A stretch of DNA of 64,000 nucleotides from an uncultured Lachnospiraceae bacterium (GTDB taxonomy: Bacteria > Bacillota > Clostridia > Lachnospirales > Lachnospiraceae). Shown one piece after another: positions 30,408-38,706 of the stretch. A model generated the notes under the pieces. The model made no database searches, had not been told where the DNA came from, and was given only the letters and a program-made list of their open reading frames with translations. The number at the start of each line of letters is the position of its first letter. Position 1 is the first letter of the stretch. The stretch covers positions 1 to 64,000 of the forward strand of contig CANQDA010000001.1 in NCBI GenBank assembly GCA_947591155.1, read 5' to 3'. A program made the position numbers and the translations under genes.

Positions 30408-32138
30408 TTAGAAGAAGTCGTCTCCCTGCAGCGCGTCGAAGCCTTCCTCGCCCGTGCGCACTTTCACGACGTTCGCCACGTTGTAGACGAAGATCTTGCC
30501 GTCGCCGATGTGTCCGGTGTACAGCGCCTTCTTCGCAGCCGCGATCACGGCAGCCGGGGAAACCTTGCTGACAACAACATCCACCTGTATCTTCGGAAGC
30601 AGGTTCAGATCCATCTGCACGCCGCGGTAGTACTCCGCCTTGCCCTTCTGCGTGCCGCAGCCGAGCACATTCGTCACTGTCATACCCATGACGCCGATCT
30701 TGTTCAGCGCCTCCTTCAGCTCGTCGAACTTACTCTGCTTCGCGACGATCGTGATCTTCGTGATATTCGTGTCGCTCGCGATCGTCTCGGTCGGAGTCTT
30801 GACCTGCACCGGAATCGCGTCGTCCACATGAACCGGATTCTCCGGAAGAGGCGCGTCAAACGTATCGCGCACGCCGCCGAAGTTGTTGATGCTGGAGGTC
30901 TGCGCAAAATCCGCATACGCCGACGCAAGACCATGTTCGTGGATATCCAGACCCTCGATCTCCTCTGTCACGGAAGCGCGCAGGCCTACCGTGTGCTTCA
31001 GCACATTAAAGATGATCGTCATCGTCACAGCCACCCACGCGATCACACACACAACGCCGAGCAGCTGCGTGAGGAAGAAGTGGAAACCGCCGCCGTAGAA
31101 TACACCGAGCTTCTCGCCCGTACCAAAATCATAGTAGGCAAACAATCCTGTCAGCAGTGTACCGGTCATGCCGCAGATGCCGTGAACGCCGACCGCGCCC
31201 ACCGGGTCGTCTACCTTCAGCTTCTTATCCACAAACTCAATGCCGAGCACGACCGCGAAACCCGCTACGATACCGATGATCGCCGCGCCCACGGGAGTCA
31301 CAGTGTCACAGCCCGCGGTGATCGCCACAAGACCGGCCAGAGAACCGTTCAGCGTCATGGAGACGTCCGGCTTCTTGTAACGCACCCAGGTGAAGATCAT
31401 CACCGTCACGGTAGCGACTGCCGCCGCCAGATTCGTGGTGTAGAAGATTCTGGAAGCCCTCGCCGCGTTGTCGCCGGACATCGCAAGCGTCGAGCAGCCG
31501 TTGAATCCGAACCAGCAGAACCAGAGGATAAATACGCCGAGCGCAGCAAGCGTCATGCTGTGTCCGAGGATCGCGTTCGGCTTGCCGTCCTTGCCGTACT
31601 TGCCGATACGCGGCCCAAGCACCGCCGCACCCACAAACGCAGCCACGCCGCCGACCATATGTACCGCCGTGGAACCCGCGAAATCATGGAAACCGAGCTG
31701 TGCAAGCCAGCCGCCGCCCCAAATCCAGTGACCCGAGATCGGGTACACGAACAGACTGATCAGCGCGCTGTAAATGCAGTACGCGGAGAATTTCGTGCGC
31801 TCCGCCATCGCACCAGAAACGATGGTAGCCGAAGTCGCACAGAACACCGTCTGAAAGATCATCGTCGCGTAGTCGTCGGTCTTCATGCAGAACAGGTCGA
31901 GTCCGCCGACCAGCGCGCCCGTTCCTCCGAACATAATGCCGAAGCCGATGAACCAGTAGATCGGGGTACCGATGCAGAAATCCATCAGGTTCTTCATCAC
32001 GATGTTGCCTGCGTTCTTCGCGCGTGTCAGACCGGTCTCCACCATCGCGAAGCCTGCCTGCATAAAAAATACAAGCGCTGCTCCGACCAGCACCCAGGTA
32101 GTGTCCAGTCCGGTAATCAAGGTTTTCAGTTCATCCAT
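30408..32138 (-). CDS. amt: ammonium transporter fused to a PII signalling domain
   Basis: A 576-residue protein. Residues 1 to about 410 form an 11-helix Amt/Rh channel (TGLTRAKNAGN; pore His in HMVGGVAAF and HGICGMTGTL). The last ~115 residues are a complete PII (GlnB/GlnK) domain with a T-loop containing AEYYRG and the nucleotide segment TGHIGDGKIFVY. In most bacteria GlnK is a separate protein that plugs Amt; here the regulator is covalently attached. The start is ATG 32138 after GAGGAGG; the longer frame to 32249 runs into repeat DNA. The leader carries a terminator-like hairpin and a palindrome. Confidence 0.93.
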   Translation of the reverse strand: MDELKTLITGLDTTWVLVGAALVFFMQAGFAMVETGLTRAKNAGNIVMKNLMDFCIGTPIYWFIGFGIMFGGTGALVGGLDLFCMKTDDYATMIFQTVFCATSATIVSGAMAERTKFSAYCIYSALISLFVYPISGHWIWGGGWLAQLGFHDFAGSTAVHMVGGVAAFVGAAVLGPRIGKYGKDGKPNAILGHSMTLAALGVFILWFCWFGFNGCSTLAMSGDNAARASRIFYTTNLAAAVATVTVMIFTWVRYKKPDVSMTLNGSLAGLVAITAGCDTVTPVGAAIIGIVAGFAVVLGIEFVDKKLKVDDPVGAVGVHGICGMTGTLLTGLFAYYDFGTGEKLGVFYGGGFHFFLTQLLGVVCVIAWVAVTMTIIFNVLKHTVGLRASVTEEIEGLDIHEHGLASAYADFAQTSSINNFGGVRDTFDAPLPENPVHVDDAIPVQVKTPTETIASDTNITKITIVAKQSKFDELKEALNKIGVMGMTVTNVLGCGTQKGKAEYYRGVQMDLNLLPKIQVDVVVSKVSPAAVIAAAKKALYTGHIGDGKIFVYNVANVVKVRTGEEGFDALQGDDFF

Positions 32139-32160
32139 AATAATTCCTCCTCTCTTTAAT

Positions 32161-32184
32161 CCGGAACAGAAGCTTCTGTTCCGG
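32161..32184. repeat. 24-bp perfect palindrome before amt
   Basis: CCGGAACAGAAG is followed immediately by its exact reverse complement, 22 bp upstream of the amt start codon and next to the ribosome site. It could be an operator or an mRNA hairpin affecting translation. Confidence 0.8.
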
Positions 32185-32187
32185 TGC

Positions 32188-32246
32188 GCGTGAGCAAGCT
32201 CCCGTGTCTGGTTAATTGCCGTCTGGCACGGCTCATTGCTTTCGCG
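32188..32246. repeat. dispersed repeat element, copy 1 (amt leader)
   Basis: The stretch ending at 32246 contains CGGCTCATTGCTTTCGC in a 21-bp exact match to 45399-45419, and the flanking CCCGTG ... AATTGCC segments also recur at about 45350-45365. Together these mark two copies of a short mobile or recombinogenic element. Confidence 0.65.
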
Positions 32247-32247
32247 C

Positions 32248-32279
32248 AAAAAAGGCGCCGTGGAAATCCACAGCGCCTT
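32248..32279 (-). terminator. terminator-like hairpin in the amt leader
   Basis: On the minus strand AAGGCGC ... GCGCCTT, with an inner GTGG/CCAC stem, is followed by TTTTTT. It lies between the upstream phosphatase gene (170 bp away) and amt, and only about 9 bp after the predicted amt transcription start. It may stop upstream transcription or act as an attenuator for amt. Confidence 0.75.
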
Positions 32280-32294
32280 CGCTTGATTGACTGT

Positions 32295-32324
32295 AGTCTA
32301 CACCCATCGTTCGCCGAGTGTCAA
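32295..32324 (-). promoter_or_regulatory. putative amt promoter
   Basis: On the minus strand TTGACA (32319-32324) and TAGACT (32295-32300) with an 18-bp spacer. If used, the transcript would begin almost directly with the terminator-like hairpin. Confidence 0.5.
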
Positions 32325-32449
32325 CCGCAAATCTAAAAATTTTCTAAATTTGGCGGCATTATAGAAAATGCACAAATTCGATCTCTTATTTTGTAAAATA
32401 TATACAATGAGTCTTTCCTGCACCTGTCCGACAAAGCCCAGAGTCGGCA

Positions 32450-33115
32450 TCATAAGAGCATCTGCTTCAGCTCCCTGACATTGGACACAATACGTCCGGG
32501 CTCTGCCCCGGCTTCGAGCAGAAACTCCCTGCCGCGAAACCCCCAGGACACTAAAATGTAATCTATCCCCGCATTTCGCGCCGTCTGCAGATCCACATCG
32601 GAGTCTCCCACATAGACCGCATGTCCACGTTCCACTCCAAGCTCAGAGAGCGCCTGCAACGCGCAGTCCGGCGCAGGCTTCCTGCGGCGGTTCTTCTTTT
32701 CTCCGATCGCCACGTCCACGAGCTCTCTGAAATATACGCTTTTAAGCCTCTGTACCGCCGAATCCGCCTTGTTCGACACGATCGCCGTGCCGACATCCTC
32801 CTTCTTCAGCCAGTCAAGGAGAGACAACACTCCGGGGTACGGCTCCGTCGCGTCCATGCAATGCTCCTCGTAGTGTTCCCGGAAGCAGGCCAGGATCTGC
32901 TCGAACTCCGGATGGTCCTCCCCATTCGGCACACAGAGCCGAATCAGTCTGCGGATACCGTTTCCGACAAACTCCCGCACTTCCTCTATCGTATGTCCCG
33001 GAAGCCCGAATTTATCCATCGCCGCGTTCACACTGGCCGTCAGATCCGCAAGCGTATCGAGCAGAGTCCCGTCCAGATCGAAGATCACTGCCTCGTATCT
33101 TCTCTTCTTACCCAT
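32450..33115 (-). CDS. HAD-family phosphatase (phosphoglycolate phosphatase-like)
   Basis: A 221-residue haloacid dehalogenase-type phosphatase. Motif I is FDLDGTLLDT (nucleophile Asp), motif II IVSNKAD, motif III Lys in RRRKPAPD, motif IV YVGDSDVDLQTA. A helical cap lies between motifs I and II. Closest in layout to Gph/PpaX; the real substrate may be phosphoglycolate, pyrophosphate or another small phosphate ester. Confidence 0.88.
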   Translation of the reverse strand: MGKKRRYEAVIFDLDGTLLDTLADLTASVNAAMDKFGLPGHTIEEVREFVGNGIRRLIRLCVPNGEDHPEFEQILACFREHYEEHCMDATEPYPGVLSLLDWLKKEDVGTAIVSNKADSAVQRLKSVYFRELVDVAIGEKKNRRRKPAPDCALQALSELGVERGHAVYVGDSDVDLQTARNAGIDYILVSWGFRGREFLLEAGAEPGRIVSNVRELKQMLL

Positions 33116-33210
33116 ATACTATGCGCTCCCTTCTGTCTCTCCATCCCGCTTCTGCGAAATGTCCCGTAGCATCATAGCATATCCGGCCTTATACTTCAAC
33201 AGCCAGTGCG

Positions 33211-33627
33211 TTATGCCGCAATTCTCTCCGTGCCTCGGGCATCCCTGCCTGCCGCAGCCGCACGGTACACGGACGAAGCATTCACGCAGCGACGTCCTCT
33301 GCTCTCCTCCGGAGCAGGTCTGCGCAGTGTGATCCGATCCAGCAGGCTGCTCGCCCCGATCAGCGCGGCCGCCGTCAGGATCACGAACAGTACCCACAGA
33401 AACGCCAGCACCGGGATCGGGGCCATGCTGACCCGGATCCTGCATGCGGCCAGAACGACGATCTCCTCCAGCAGTCCTGCGATCGCGCAGAACCTCTGTC
33501 CCTCTCTCGTCAGATCCCTGTATATATTTTCTCCGTTTTCTCTTCTGTTTCCCTTGCCGTACGCTCTCCCGCGCGCTCCTTTGTACGCTCTTCTGTTCTC
33601 CGACCTGAAATCCTCTGTTTTCCTCAT
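33211..33627 (-). CDS. small membrane protein under LexA control (candidate SOS effector)
   Basis: A 138-residue protein I do not recognise. A strongly basic N-terminal half (Arg, Lys, Asn, Gly) is followed by one long or two close hydrophobic segments (about 52-98) and a basic tail. ATG 33627 is preferred to a TTG at 33642 because GGAGAG lies 6 bp before it. The promoter is flanked by three LexA boxes, so the gene should be induced by DNA damage. In other Firmicutes, small LexA-controlled membrane proteins such as YneA block division; a similar role is inferred. A longer overlapping frame (33119-33721) is low-complexity and rejected. Confidence 0.65.
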   Translation of the reverse strand: MRKTEDFRSENRRAYKGARGRAYGKGNRRENGENIYRDLTREGQRFCAIAGLLEEIVVLAACRIRVSMAPIPVLAFLWVLFVILTAAALIGASSLLDRITLRRPAPEESRGRRCVNASSVYRAAAAGRDARGTERIAA

Positions 33628-33658
33628 TTCGTACTCTCCCAAAATCCCCCGATTTACC

Positions 33659-33744
33659 CGAACGCAAGTTCAGAACGTTTGTTCTGTTTTGCATTCTACT
33701 ACAACTCGGAAAATTTTGCAAGTACTTTTTCGAACTTTTGTTCG
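33659..33744 (-). promoter_or_regulatory. promoter with three LexA (SOS) boxes
   Basis: The promoter on the minus strand is TTGCAA (33716-33721), 17 bp, TAGAAT (33693-33698). Boxes of the form GAAC-N4-GTTC occur at 33731-33744 (CGAACTTTTGTTCG, a full match to the Gram-positive consensus), 33672-33685 (AGAACGTTTGTTCT) and 33659-33672 (CGAACGCAAGTTCA). One lies just upstream of -35 and two lie downstream of -10. Confidence 0.85.
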
Positions 33745-33748
33745 TTTT

Positions 33749-35107
33749 TTATTTTGCAAGGCTCTCCCCGTTGCTGCGGATCACCTCGCGATACCAGTAC
33801 GCGCTGTCCTTCAGGATCCTCTCCTGTGTGCAGTAATCCACATAGATGAGGCCGAAGCGCTTCTCGTATCCGGCCGTCCACTCGTAGTTGTCCATGATCG
33901 ACCAGTACTGGTAGCCGAGCACCGGGATGCCCTCGTCCACCGCCTTCTTGAGCGACAGCAGATAACGGTTCACAAAATCCTGTCTGCCCGGGTCGTGTAC
34001 CTTTCCGTCGAGCGACACGAGATCCGGAAAAGCCGCCCCGTTCTCCGTGATCATCAGCGGCTTGCCGTAGCGCTCATGCAAAAAGCGGCAGCACCAGTAC
34101 AGTACGTCCGGCGTAATGTTCCATCCCATCGCCGTCTTCGGGCTGCCCTGATAGGAGTAACGGTCATACGCATACGGATCGCGCGGCTGGGAAACCCCGC
34201 TGGCCTCATAGACGTTAAAGCCATAGAAATCCAGCGGCTGGGAGATCAGCTTCCACTCATCCTTCGTGATCACAGGCAGCCTGTCGCCAAATACCGCCTT
34301 CGCCTGGTGGGCGAAATCTCCCTTGAAGATCGGATCGGCCCACCAGACGTTGCTGAACATATAGCCCATCTCGTCCATGGAGAAGCTCTCCTGGCGCGCT
34401 TTCTCGATCCCTTCCTCTGTGAGCTTTGACGGGATCACGCAGCCCCCGGTTGGCGCCATCCCGACCTTCGCGCCCGGGCAGTTCCTGCGGATCACCTCCA
34501 CCGCCCTGCCGTGCGCAAGGAAGACATGCCTCGTGACCTGCATCAAAATGTCCGTCGGATTCTGCTCAAACGGCGCGTGGAAACCCACCGTCATCCCGCC
34601 GCCGACGAAGAGCTGCGGCTCGTTGAACGTCATCCAGTACTTTACCTTGTCCCCGAGCGCCTTCGTGACGACTTCCGCATACTGCGCGAACCACTCGACG
34701 ATCTCCGGATTCTTCCACCCGCCCTTCTCATACAGGCCAGTCGGCAAATCCCAGTGATAGAGCGTCACCATCGGCACGATGTCCGCCGCGAGCAGTTCGT
34801 CAACGAGGTCACGGTAAAACTGCAGGCCCTTCTCGTTCACCTCGCCCACGCCGTTCGGGATCACTCTCGGCCAGCTGACAGAGAAGCGATAGCTCTTCAG
34901 CCCGATCTCCTTCATGAGCGCCACATCCCCCTTGTAGCGGTGGTAGTGATCGCACGCGACGTCTCCGTTCTCCCCGTTCGCAATGCGTCCCGGCGTCCGG
35001 GTAAACGTATCCCAGATACTCGCTCCCTTTCCGTCTTCATTCCATGCGCCCTCGACCTGATGCGCGGCCGACGCGGCTCCCCAGAGAAAATCCTTTGCAA
35101 ATGCCAT
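33749..35107 (-). CDS. bglB: GH1 family beta-glucosidase
   Basis: A 452-residue retaining glycosidase with a TIM barrel. The acid/base Glu is in MTFNEPQ and the nucleophile Glu in MITENGAA. The N-terminal FLWGAASAAHQVEGAW and the substrate-site WSIMDNYEWTAGYEKRFG region are typical of GH1. The family acts on beta-glucosides such as cellobiose; the lack of a phospho-sugar signature near the C-terminus suggests an unphosphorylated substrate. The ribosome site is AAGGAGG. No PTS or sugar ABC genes adjoin. Confidence 0.93.
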   Translation of the reverse strand: MAFAKDFLWGAASAAHQVEGAWNEDGKGASIWDTFTRTPGRIANGENGDVACDHYHRYKGDVALMKEIGLKSYRFSVSWPRVIPNGVGEVNEKGLQFYRDLVDELLAADIVPMVTLYHWDLPTGLYEKGGWKNPEIVEWFAQYAEVVTKALGDKVKYWMTFNEPQLFVGGGMTVGFHAPFEQNPTDILMQVTRHVFLAHGRAVEVIRRNCPGAKVGMAPTGGCVIPSKLTEEGIEKARQESFSMDEMGYMFSNVWWADPIFKGDFAHQAKAVFGDRLPVITKDEWKLISQPLDFYGFNVYEASGVSQPRDPYAYDRYSYQGSPKTAMGWNITPDVLYWCCRFLHERYGKPLMITENGAAFPDLVSLDGKVHDPGRQDFVNRYLLSLKKAVDEGIPVLGYQYWSIMDNYEWTAGYEKRFGLIYVDYCTQERILKDSAYWYREVIRSNGESLAK

Positions 35108-35285
35108 CTCTTTTCCTCCTTATTTTCATCGGCGGTTCTTCCTCCGCCATAATATGATCGCGTTATATTTTATTATAAAACATGCTCAGCCAGAAAGAAA
35201 GAAAAATATTGTATCCTCGATCGATGTATTCGCTGCGTGACCCGCGCACTGCGGCAGCGGCTGATTTCCATGCGAAGGTCTGCGC

Positions 35286-35320
35286 AAAAAAAGAGCCGCC
35301 GACACCCGCCGATGGCTCTT
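35286..35320 (-). terminator. intrinsic terminator of the CarD-family gene
   Basis: On the minus strand AAGAGCC (35320-35314) pairs with GGCTCTT (35297-35291), followed by a run of T. It starts about 20 bp after the stop codon. Confidence 0.85.
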
Positions 35321-35338
35321 ATTGCGTTTCAACCTACG

Positions 35339-35839
35339 TTACTTTTCCAGTGTCTTCGTGATAAAGCCTTTCACCTCGCCCGGCTCGATCCCCAGCGCGG
35401 ACGCCAGCTCATTGTGCAGCATCTCCTCCGCGCGCCTCATGCTGCGCTCGTCCACCTGACTCAGATGGCGACCCGTGCGCGCCGCGCGTTTCCCCTTCAG
35501 ATATACAGCGCGGATCAGCCGAACCAGGTCGGTGCAGCTCCCGCTCTTCAGATAACCCTGATAGCGCTCGTTGAGCAAGCGCGGATTTTTGTCCTCGCAG
35601 ATTTCACCCTCGATCTCCGGAATGTGTTCGATGAAAGTCATCGCCTCTTCCTTCGTCATGACCGGACGGTTGAAAACCGCTGTGTCGACCGGAATGAAAA
35701 GTCTGCCGCCCTGATAGACCGGAGTCAACGTATAGTAATCGACTCCCTCTTTGGCTCCCTGCATGTCCAGAGGACCGACCGCCTCGACCCGGCACACGCC
35801 CGTCATCCCGTAGACAATCTGTTCTCCCACCTGATACAT
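35339..35839 (-). CDS. CarD family transcriptional regulator
   Basis: A 166-residue protein. The N-terminal CarD/CdnL RNA-polymerase-interacting domain (about 1-65) begins MYQVGEQIVYGMTGVCRVEAV, the usual KVGDxVVYxxxGV pattern. A helical DNA-contacting C-terminus follows. Such proteins stabilise open promoter complexes. It is a single gene with its own terminator. Confidence 0.88.
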   Translation of the reverse strand: MYQVGEQIVYGMTGVCRVEAVGPLDMQGAKEGVDYYTLTPVYQGGRLFIPVDTAVFNRPVMTKEEAMTFIEHIPEIEGEICEDKNPRLLNERYQGYLKSGSCTDLVRLIRAVYLKGKRAARTGRHLSQVDERSMRRAEEMLHNELASALGIEPGEVKGFITKTLEK

Positions 35840-36020
35840 CTTCCCAATCCTCCTTCTGATCCCGCAGCCGTATCCCGCCGACGCCTCGCGGAGGCCGTCC
35901 TGCAGTTCATCTGCGAACGCCCTGTCCAGCTCCCTGCATCAAAAACAGGAACCGACAATTCCGCACAGATATCATATCAAATCGCAGCCTTGGAATCAAA
36001 GGGACTTTTGAACAAAATTA

Positions 36021-36347
36021 TTATTTTTTCACCAGGTATTTTTTCACCATAATAATGTAAATGATCACGGCAACGATGAGCACGGCGCTCGAGATCCACT
36101 CCATAACAGGCGGCAGCGGACCTCCGTCCATGCTGAAGCCAAATCCGAGAATACTCAACCCAAAAAGTATGGAGATGACGCCGGACGGCCTGATAAAGCG
36201 TTCGATCGACTCCGGGGTATACCTCCGAACCAAACTGGAATAATTGGGCATCTTTCCTGCCAGCAGCTGGACCAGTCCCTCGATCAAAAAGATGACTCCC
36301 AATACCACGTCTGCCATGATTGCCGGGTTTTCAGTTATAAATTTCAT
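36021..36347 (-). CDS. small three-helix membrane protein
   Basis: 108 residues. Hydrophobic segments lie at about 11-30, 56-72 and 84-101, with a conserved-looking soluble loop YTPESIERFIRPSGVISILFG between the first two. The start ATG 36347 follows AAGGAGG; a longer frame to 36407 has no such site. I cannot name a function. Confidence 0.65.
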   Translation of the reverse strand: MKFITENPAIMADVVLGVIFLIEGLVQLLAGKMPNYSSLVRRYTPESIERFIRPSGVISILFGLSILGFGFSMDGGPLPPVMEWISSAVLIVAVIIYIIMVKKYLVKK

Positions 36348-36503
36348 ACTTCTTTCCTCCTTGTTCTGCCATTTATCGTTCCCGTCCATATTGGCAGTAT
36401 TTTCCACGGACGGCAGGCCTTTCGTCTCTCAGGCCTTTTTTATTATACCACCTCCAATCATAGAATGTCTATCCTTTTCGTGTTGCTGAACCGCCCGTTC
36501 ATA
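36348..36503. other. intergenic DNA upstream of small membrane protein
   Basis: Holds the leader of the small membrane protein gene. No gene or clear promoter is seen. It continues into a dispersed repeat. Confidence 0.4.
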
Positions 36504-36655
36504 CCGCGCCGTTGCTGTTCACTTCATGACCAGCGACGCGAAGCTAGTTCTTTAGGGCAACGTGCAGTTTGGGCATGTAAATTCGCTTCGCGAAGCCCAA
36601 ACTGCCTCCTACTGAATCACTTTCTTACGGCCTCAGCAGCAAGTGCTTCGGCCTG
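36504..36655. repeat. dispersed intergenic repeat, copy A
   Basis: About 150 bp downstream of the first ABC transporter gene, clearly similar to 38560-38706. It contains a 10-bp perfect stem, CAGTTTGGGC (36564-36573) with GCCCAAACTG (36595-36604), and shared blocks such as CTTTAGGGCAAC and CAGCAGCAAGTGCTTC. Noncoding. Confidence 0.8.
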
Positions 36656-36735
36656 GTCTGAACAGTAACGCCGCGCCCATCACCTGGGATCCGGCACTCG
36701 CTCCTCACTCGAACTGCGCTGTACCTCATTGCATC

Positions 36736-38514
36736 TCATTCAAACTGCGACGCGTAGAGACGGTAATAGAAGCCTTTCTGCACCATCAGTTCCTCGTGCG
36801 TGCCCTGCTCCACAACATCTCCGTGATCGAGCACCAAAATGCGGTCCGCATTCTGAATCGTCGAAAGCCGGTGTGCGATCACAAAGCAGGTCCGTCCCGC
36901 CATGAGCGAGCGCATCGCCTGCTGCACCTGCCGCTCCGTGCTCGTGTCCACATTGCTGGTCGCCTCGTCGAGGATCAGCATCTGCGTGTTGTAGAGCATC
37001 GCCCGCGCGATCGTCAAAAGCTGCTTCTGCCCCTTGCTGATGTTCGTACCGTCCTCGCTGATCACGGTCTGGTAGCCCTCCGGCAGCCGCATGATGTAGC
37101 TGTGGATGCGGGCGGCCTTCGCGGCGGCGACGACCTCCTCCATCGTGGCGTTCTCCTTCCCGTAGGCGATATTTTCGTAGATCGTGCCTCGGAACACCCA
37201 GGTCTCCTGCAGGACCATCGCGTAGGCGCGGCGCAGACTGTCCCTCGTGAGCGCGCGGATCTCATGCCCGTCCACCAGGATCTCACCCGCGTCGACGTCA
37301 TAGAAGCGCATCAGCAGATTGATGATCGTGCTCTTGCCCGCGCCGGTCGGCCCGACGATCGCGATCGTCTTCCCGGCGTCTGCCTGCAGATTCAGATTAT
37401 GCAGGATCGTCTTCCCCGGCATATAGCCGAACGAGACGCCCTGCATCGCAACGTCGCCCTGCACGTCCGCGAGCGTCTTCGCTCCATAGATATCCTTCAC
37501 CTCTTCCGGTTCATCCAGCAGGCGGAACACGCGCTCCGCCGCGGCAAGCGCCGAATAAATCTCGTTGATGATGTTCGCGATCTCGTTGATCGGCCCGGAA
37601 AACTTTCTGGAATACAGCACGAACGAGGAGATCTGTCCGAGATCCACGATCTTCCACAGGTAAAACACCGCGCCCACCAGTCCGATCAGGGCCAGACCCA
37701 GATTGTTGATAAAGCCGACCGTCGGACCCATCGTCATGCCGAGCGTGTCCGCGTCACGGTAGGCGTCCGCGGCGGCGTGGTTGATCGCGCTGAACTCCTC
37801 GCAGACTCCGTCCTCGTAGGCGTAGGCGAGGATCGTCTTCTGCCCGGTGAACATCTCCTCCACGAAGCCGTTCATGCGCCCGTAGGCCGCGCTGCGCTTC
37901 GCGTACAGCGGCCGCGTCCTGCGCCCCATCCGAGAGGTATACAGAACGGCCATCGGGATCGTCACGAGCATGCAAACCACCATCGGCAGCGAGATCACGC
38001 ACATCATCAGAAAGGAACCGACCACCGTCACGACGCTCGTGATGATCTGTACGACGTCCGTCGACAGGCTGGTCCCGAGCACATCGACGTCATAGCTGAC
38101 ACGACTGATGATGTCGCCCGCCTGATTGCGGTCGAAGAATCCGACCGGCAGCGTCATGAGCTTGTCAAAAACATCGCCTCTCATCTTCTGCGCCACGCGT
38201 CGGCTGACGCGCATCATCCCGATGTTCACGAAAAAGGTCAGAAGACCGCTCGCCACATAAGCGATCAGCATACACCAGCCGTAATAAAACACAACGTCGA
38301 AATCCACCTTCCCAACGCCCGCTCCGGCGGCGTGGATCGCCTGTCCGGCAAAACCAGGTCCCAGCAGATTTCCAAAATTGCTCAGAAAAGCGCAGGCGGT
38401 CAGACCGGCCACCGCCCATCGGTAATCCTTCAGATAGGACAGAATACGCCGCAGCGTCCCTTTTGTATCTTTCGGCCGCTCCTTTTTTCCTCCGCGGTCT
38501 CCCGGTCCCGGCAT
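36736..38514 (-). CDS. ABC exporter half-transporter (canonical NBD)
   Basis: 592 residues: six membrane helices (about 25-330), then an ATPase domain. Walker A is GPTGAGKS, Walker B MLILDEATS with the catalytic Glu, and the switch His is in IAHRLS. The signature is ISKGQ instead of LSGGQ. The partner encoded just upstream has the opposite set of changes, so the two should form a heterodimer of the TM287/288 or BmrCD kind. The substrate is unknown; such pairs export drugs, lipids or peptides. ATG follows AGGAGG. Confidence 0.92.
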   Translation of the reverse strand: MPGPGDRGGKKERPKDTKGTLRRILSYLKDYRWAVAGLTACAFLSNFGNLLGPGFAGQAIHAAGAGVGKVDFDVVFYYGWCMLIAYVASGLLTFFVNIGMMRVSRRVAQKMRGDVFDKLMTLPVGFFDRNQAGDIISRVSYDVDVLGTSLSTDVVQIITSVVTVVGSFLMMCVISLPMVVCMLVTIPMAVLYTSRMGRRTRPLYAKRSAAYGRMNGFVEEMFTGQKTILAYAYEDGVCEEFSAINHAAADAYRDADTLGMTMGPTVGFINNLGLALIGLVGAVFYLWKIVDLGQISSFVLYSRKFSGPINEIANIINEIYSALAAAERVFRLLDEPEEVKDIYGAKTLADVQGDVAMQGVSFGYMPGKTILHNLNLQADAGKTIAIVGPTGAGKSTIINLLMRFYDVDAGEILVDGHEIRALTRDSLRRAYAMVLQETWVFRGTIYENIAYGKENATMEEVVAAAKAARIHSYIMRLPEGYQTVISEDGTNISKGQKQLLTIARAMLYNTQMLILDEATSNVDTSTERQVQQAMRSLMAGRTCFVIAHRLSTIQNADRILVLDHGDVVEQGTHEELMVQKGFYYRLYASQFE

Positions 38515-38559
38515 CGTCCCCGCCTCCTTTCTTCTCGCTTTCTCAACTGCGCTTACGCA

Positions 38560-38706
38560 AGCGCGCTACTGCTCACTTCGTGATCAGCGTCGCGAAACTA
38601 GTACTTTAGGGCAACACGCAGTTTGGACATACAAATTCGCTGCGCCAAGCCCAAACCGCCTCCTGAATCATTTTATCATGGTATCAGCAGCAAGTGCTTC
38701 AGCCTG
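38560..38706. repeat. dispersed intergenic repeat, copy B
   Basis: Second copy of the repeat at 36504-36655, lying between the two ABC transporter genes and reaching into the last codons of the upstream one. The stem is partly decayed (CAGTTTGGAC against GCCCAAACCG). Each copy follows the 3' end of an ABC gene. Confidence 0.8.

Noticed and set aside
32248..32279. ANTAR-type antitermination target in the amt leader
   Set aside because: Only one hairpin is clear and its loop does not fit the hexaloop pattern with A1 and G4; reported only as a terminator-like hairpin.
33119..33721. Alternative 200-codon frame over the LexA-controlled gene
   Set aside because: Arg/Gly/Gln-rich, no hydrophobic segment, its start lies within the promoter, and the other frame has a ribosome site and membrane helix.
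36643..38583. Open frame of 646 codons opposite the first ABC gene
   Set aside because: Antisense shadow in high-GC DNA; composition dominated by Arg, His, Asp and no motif.
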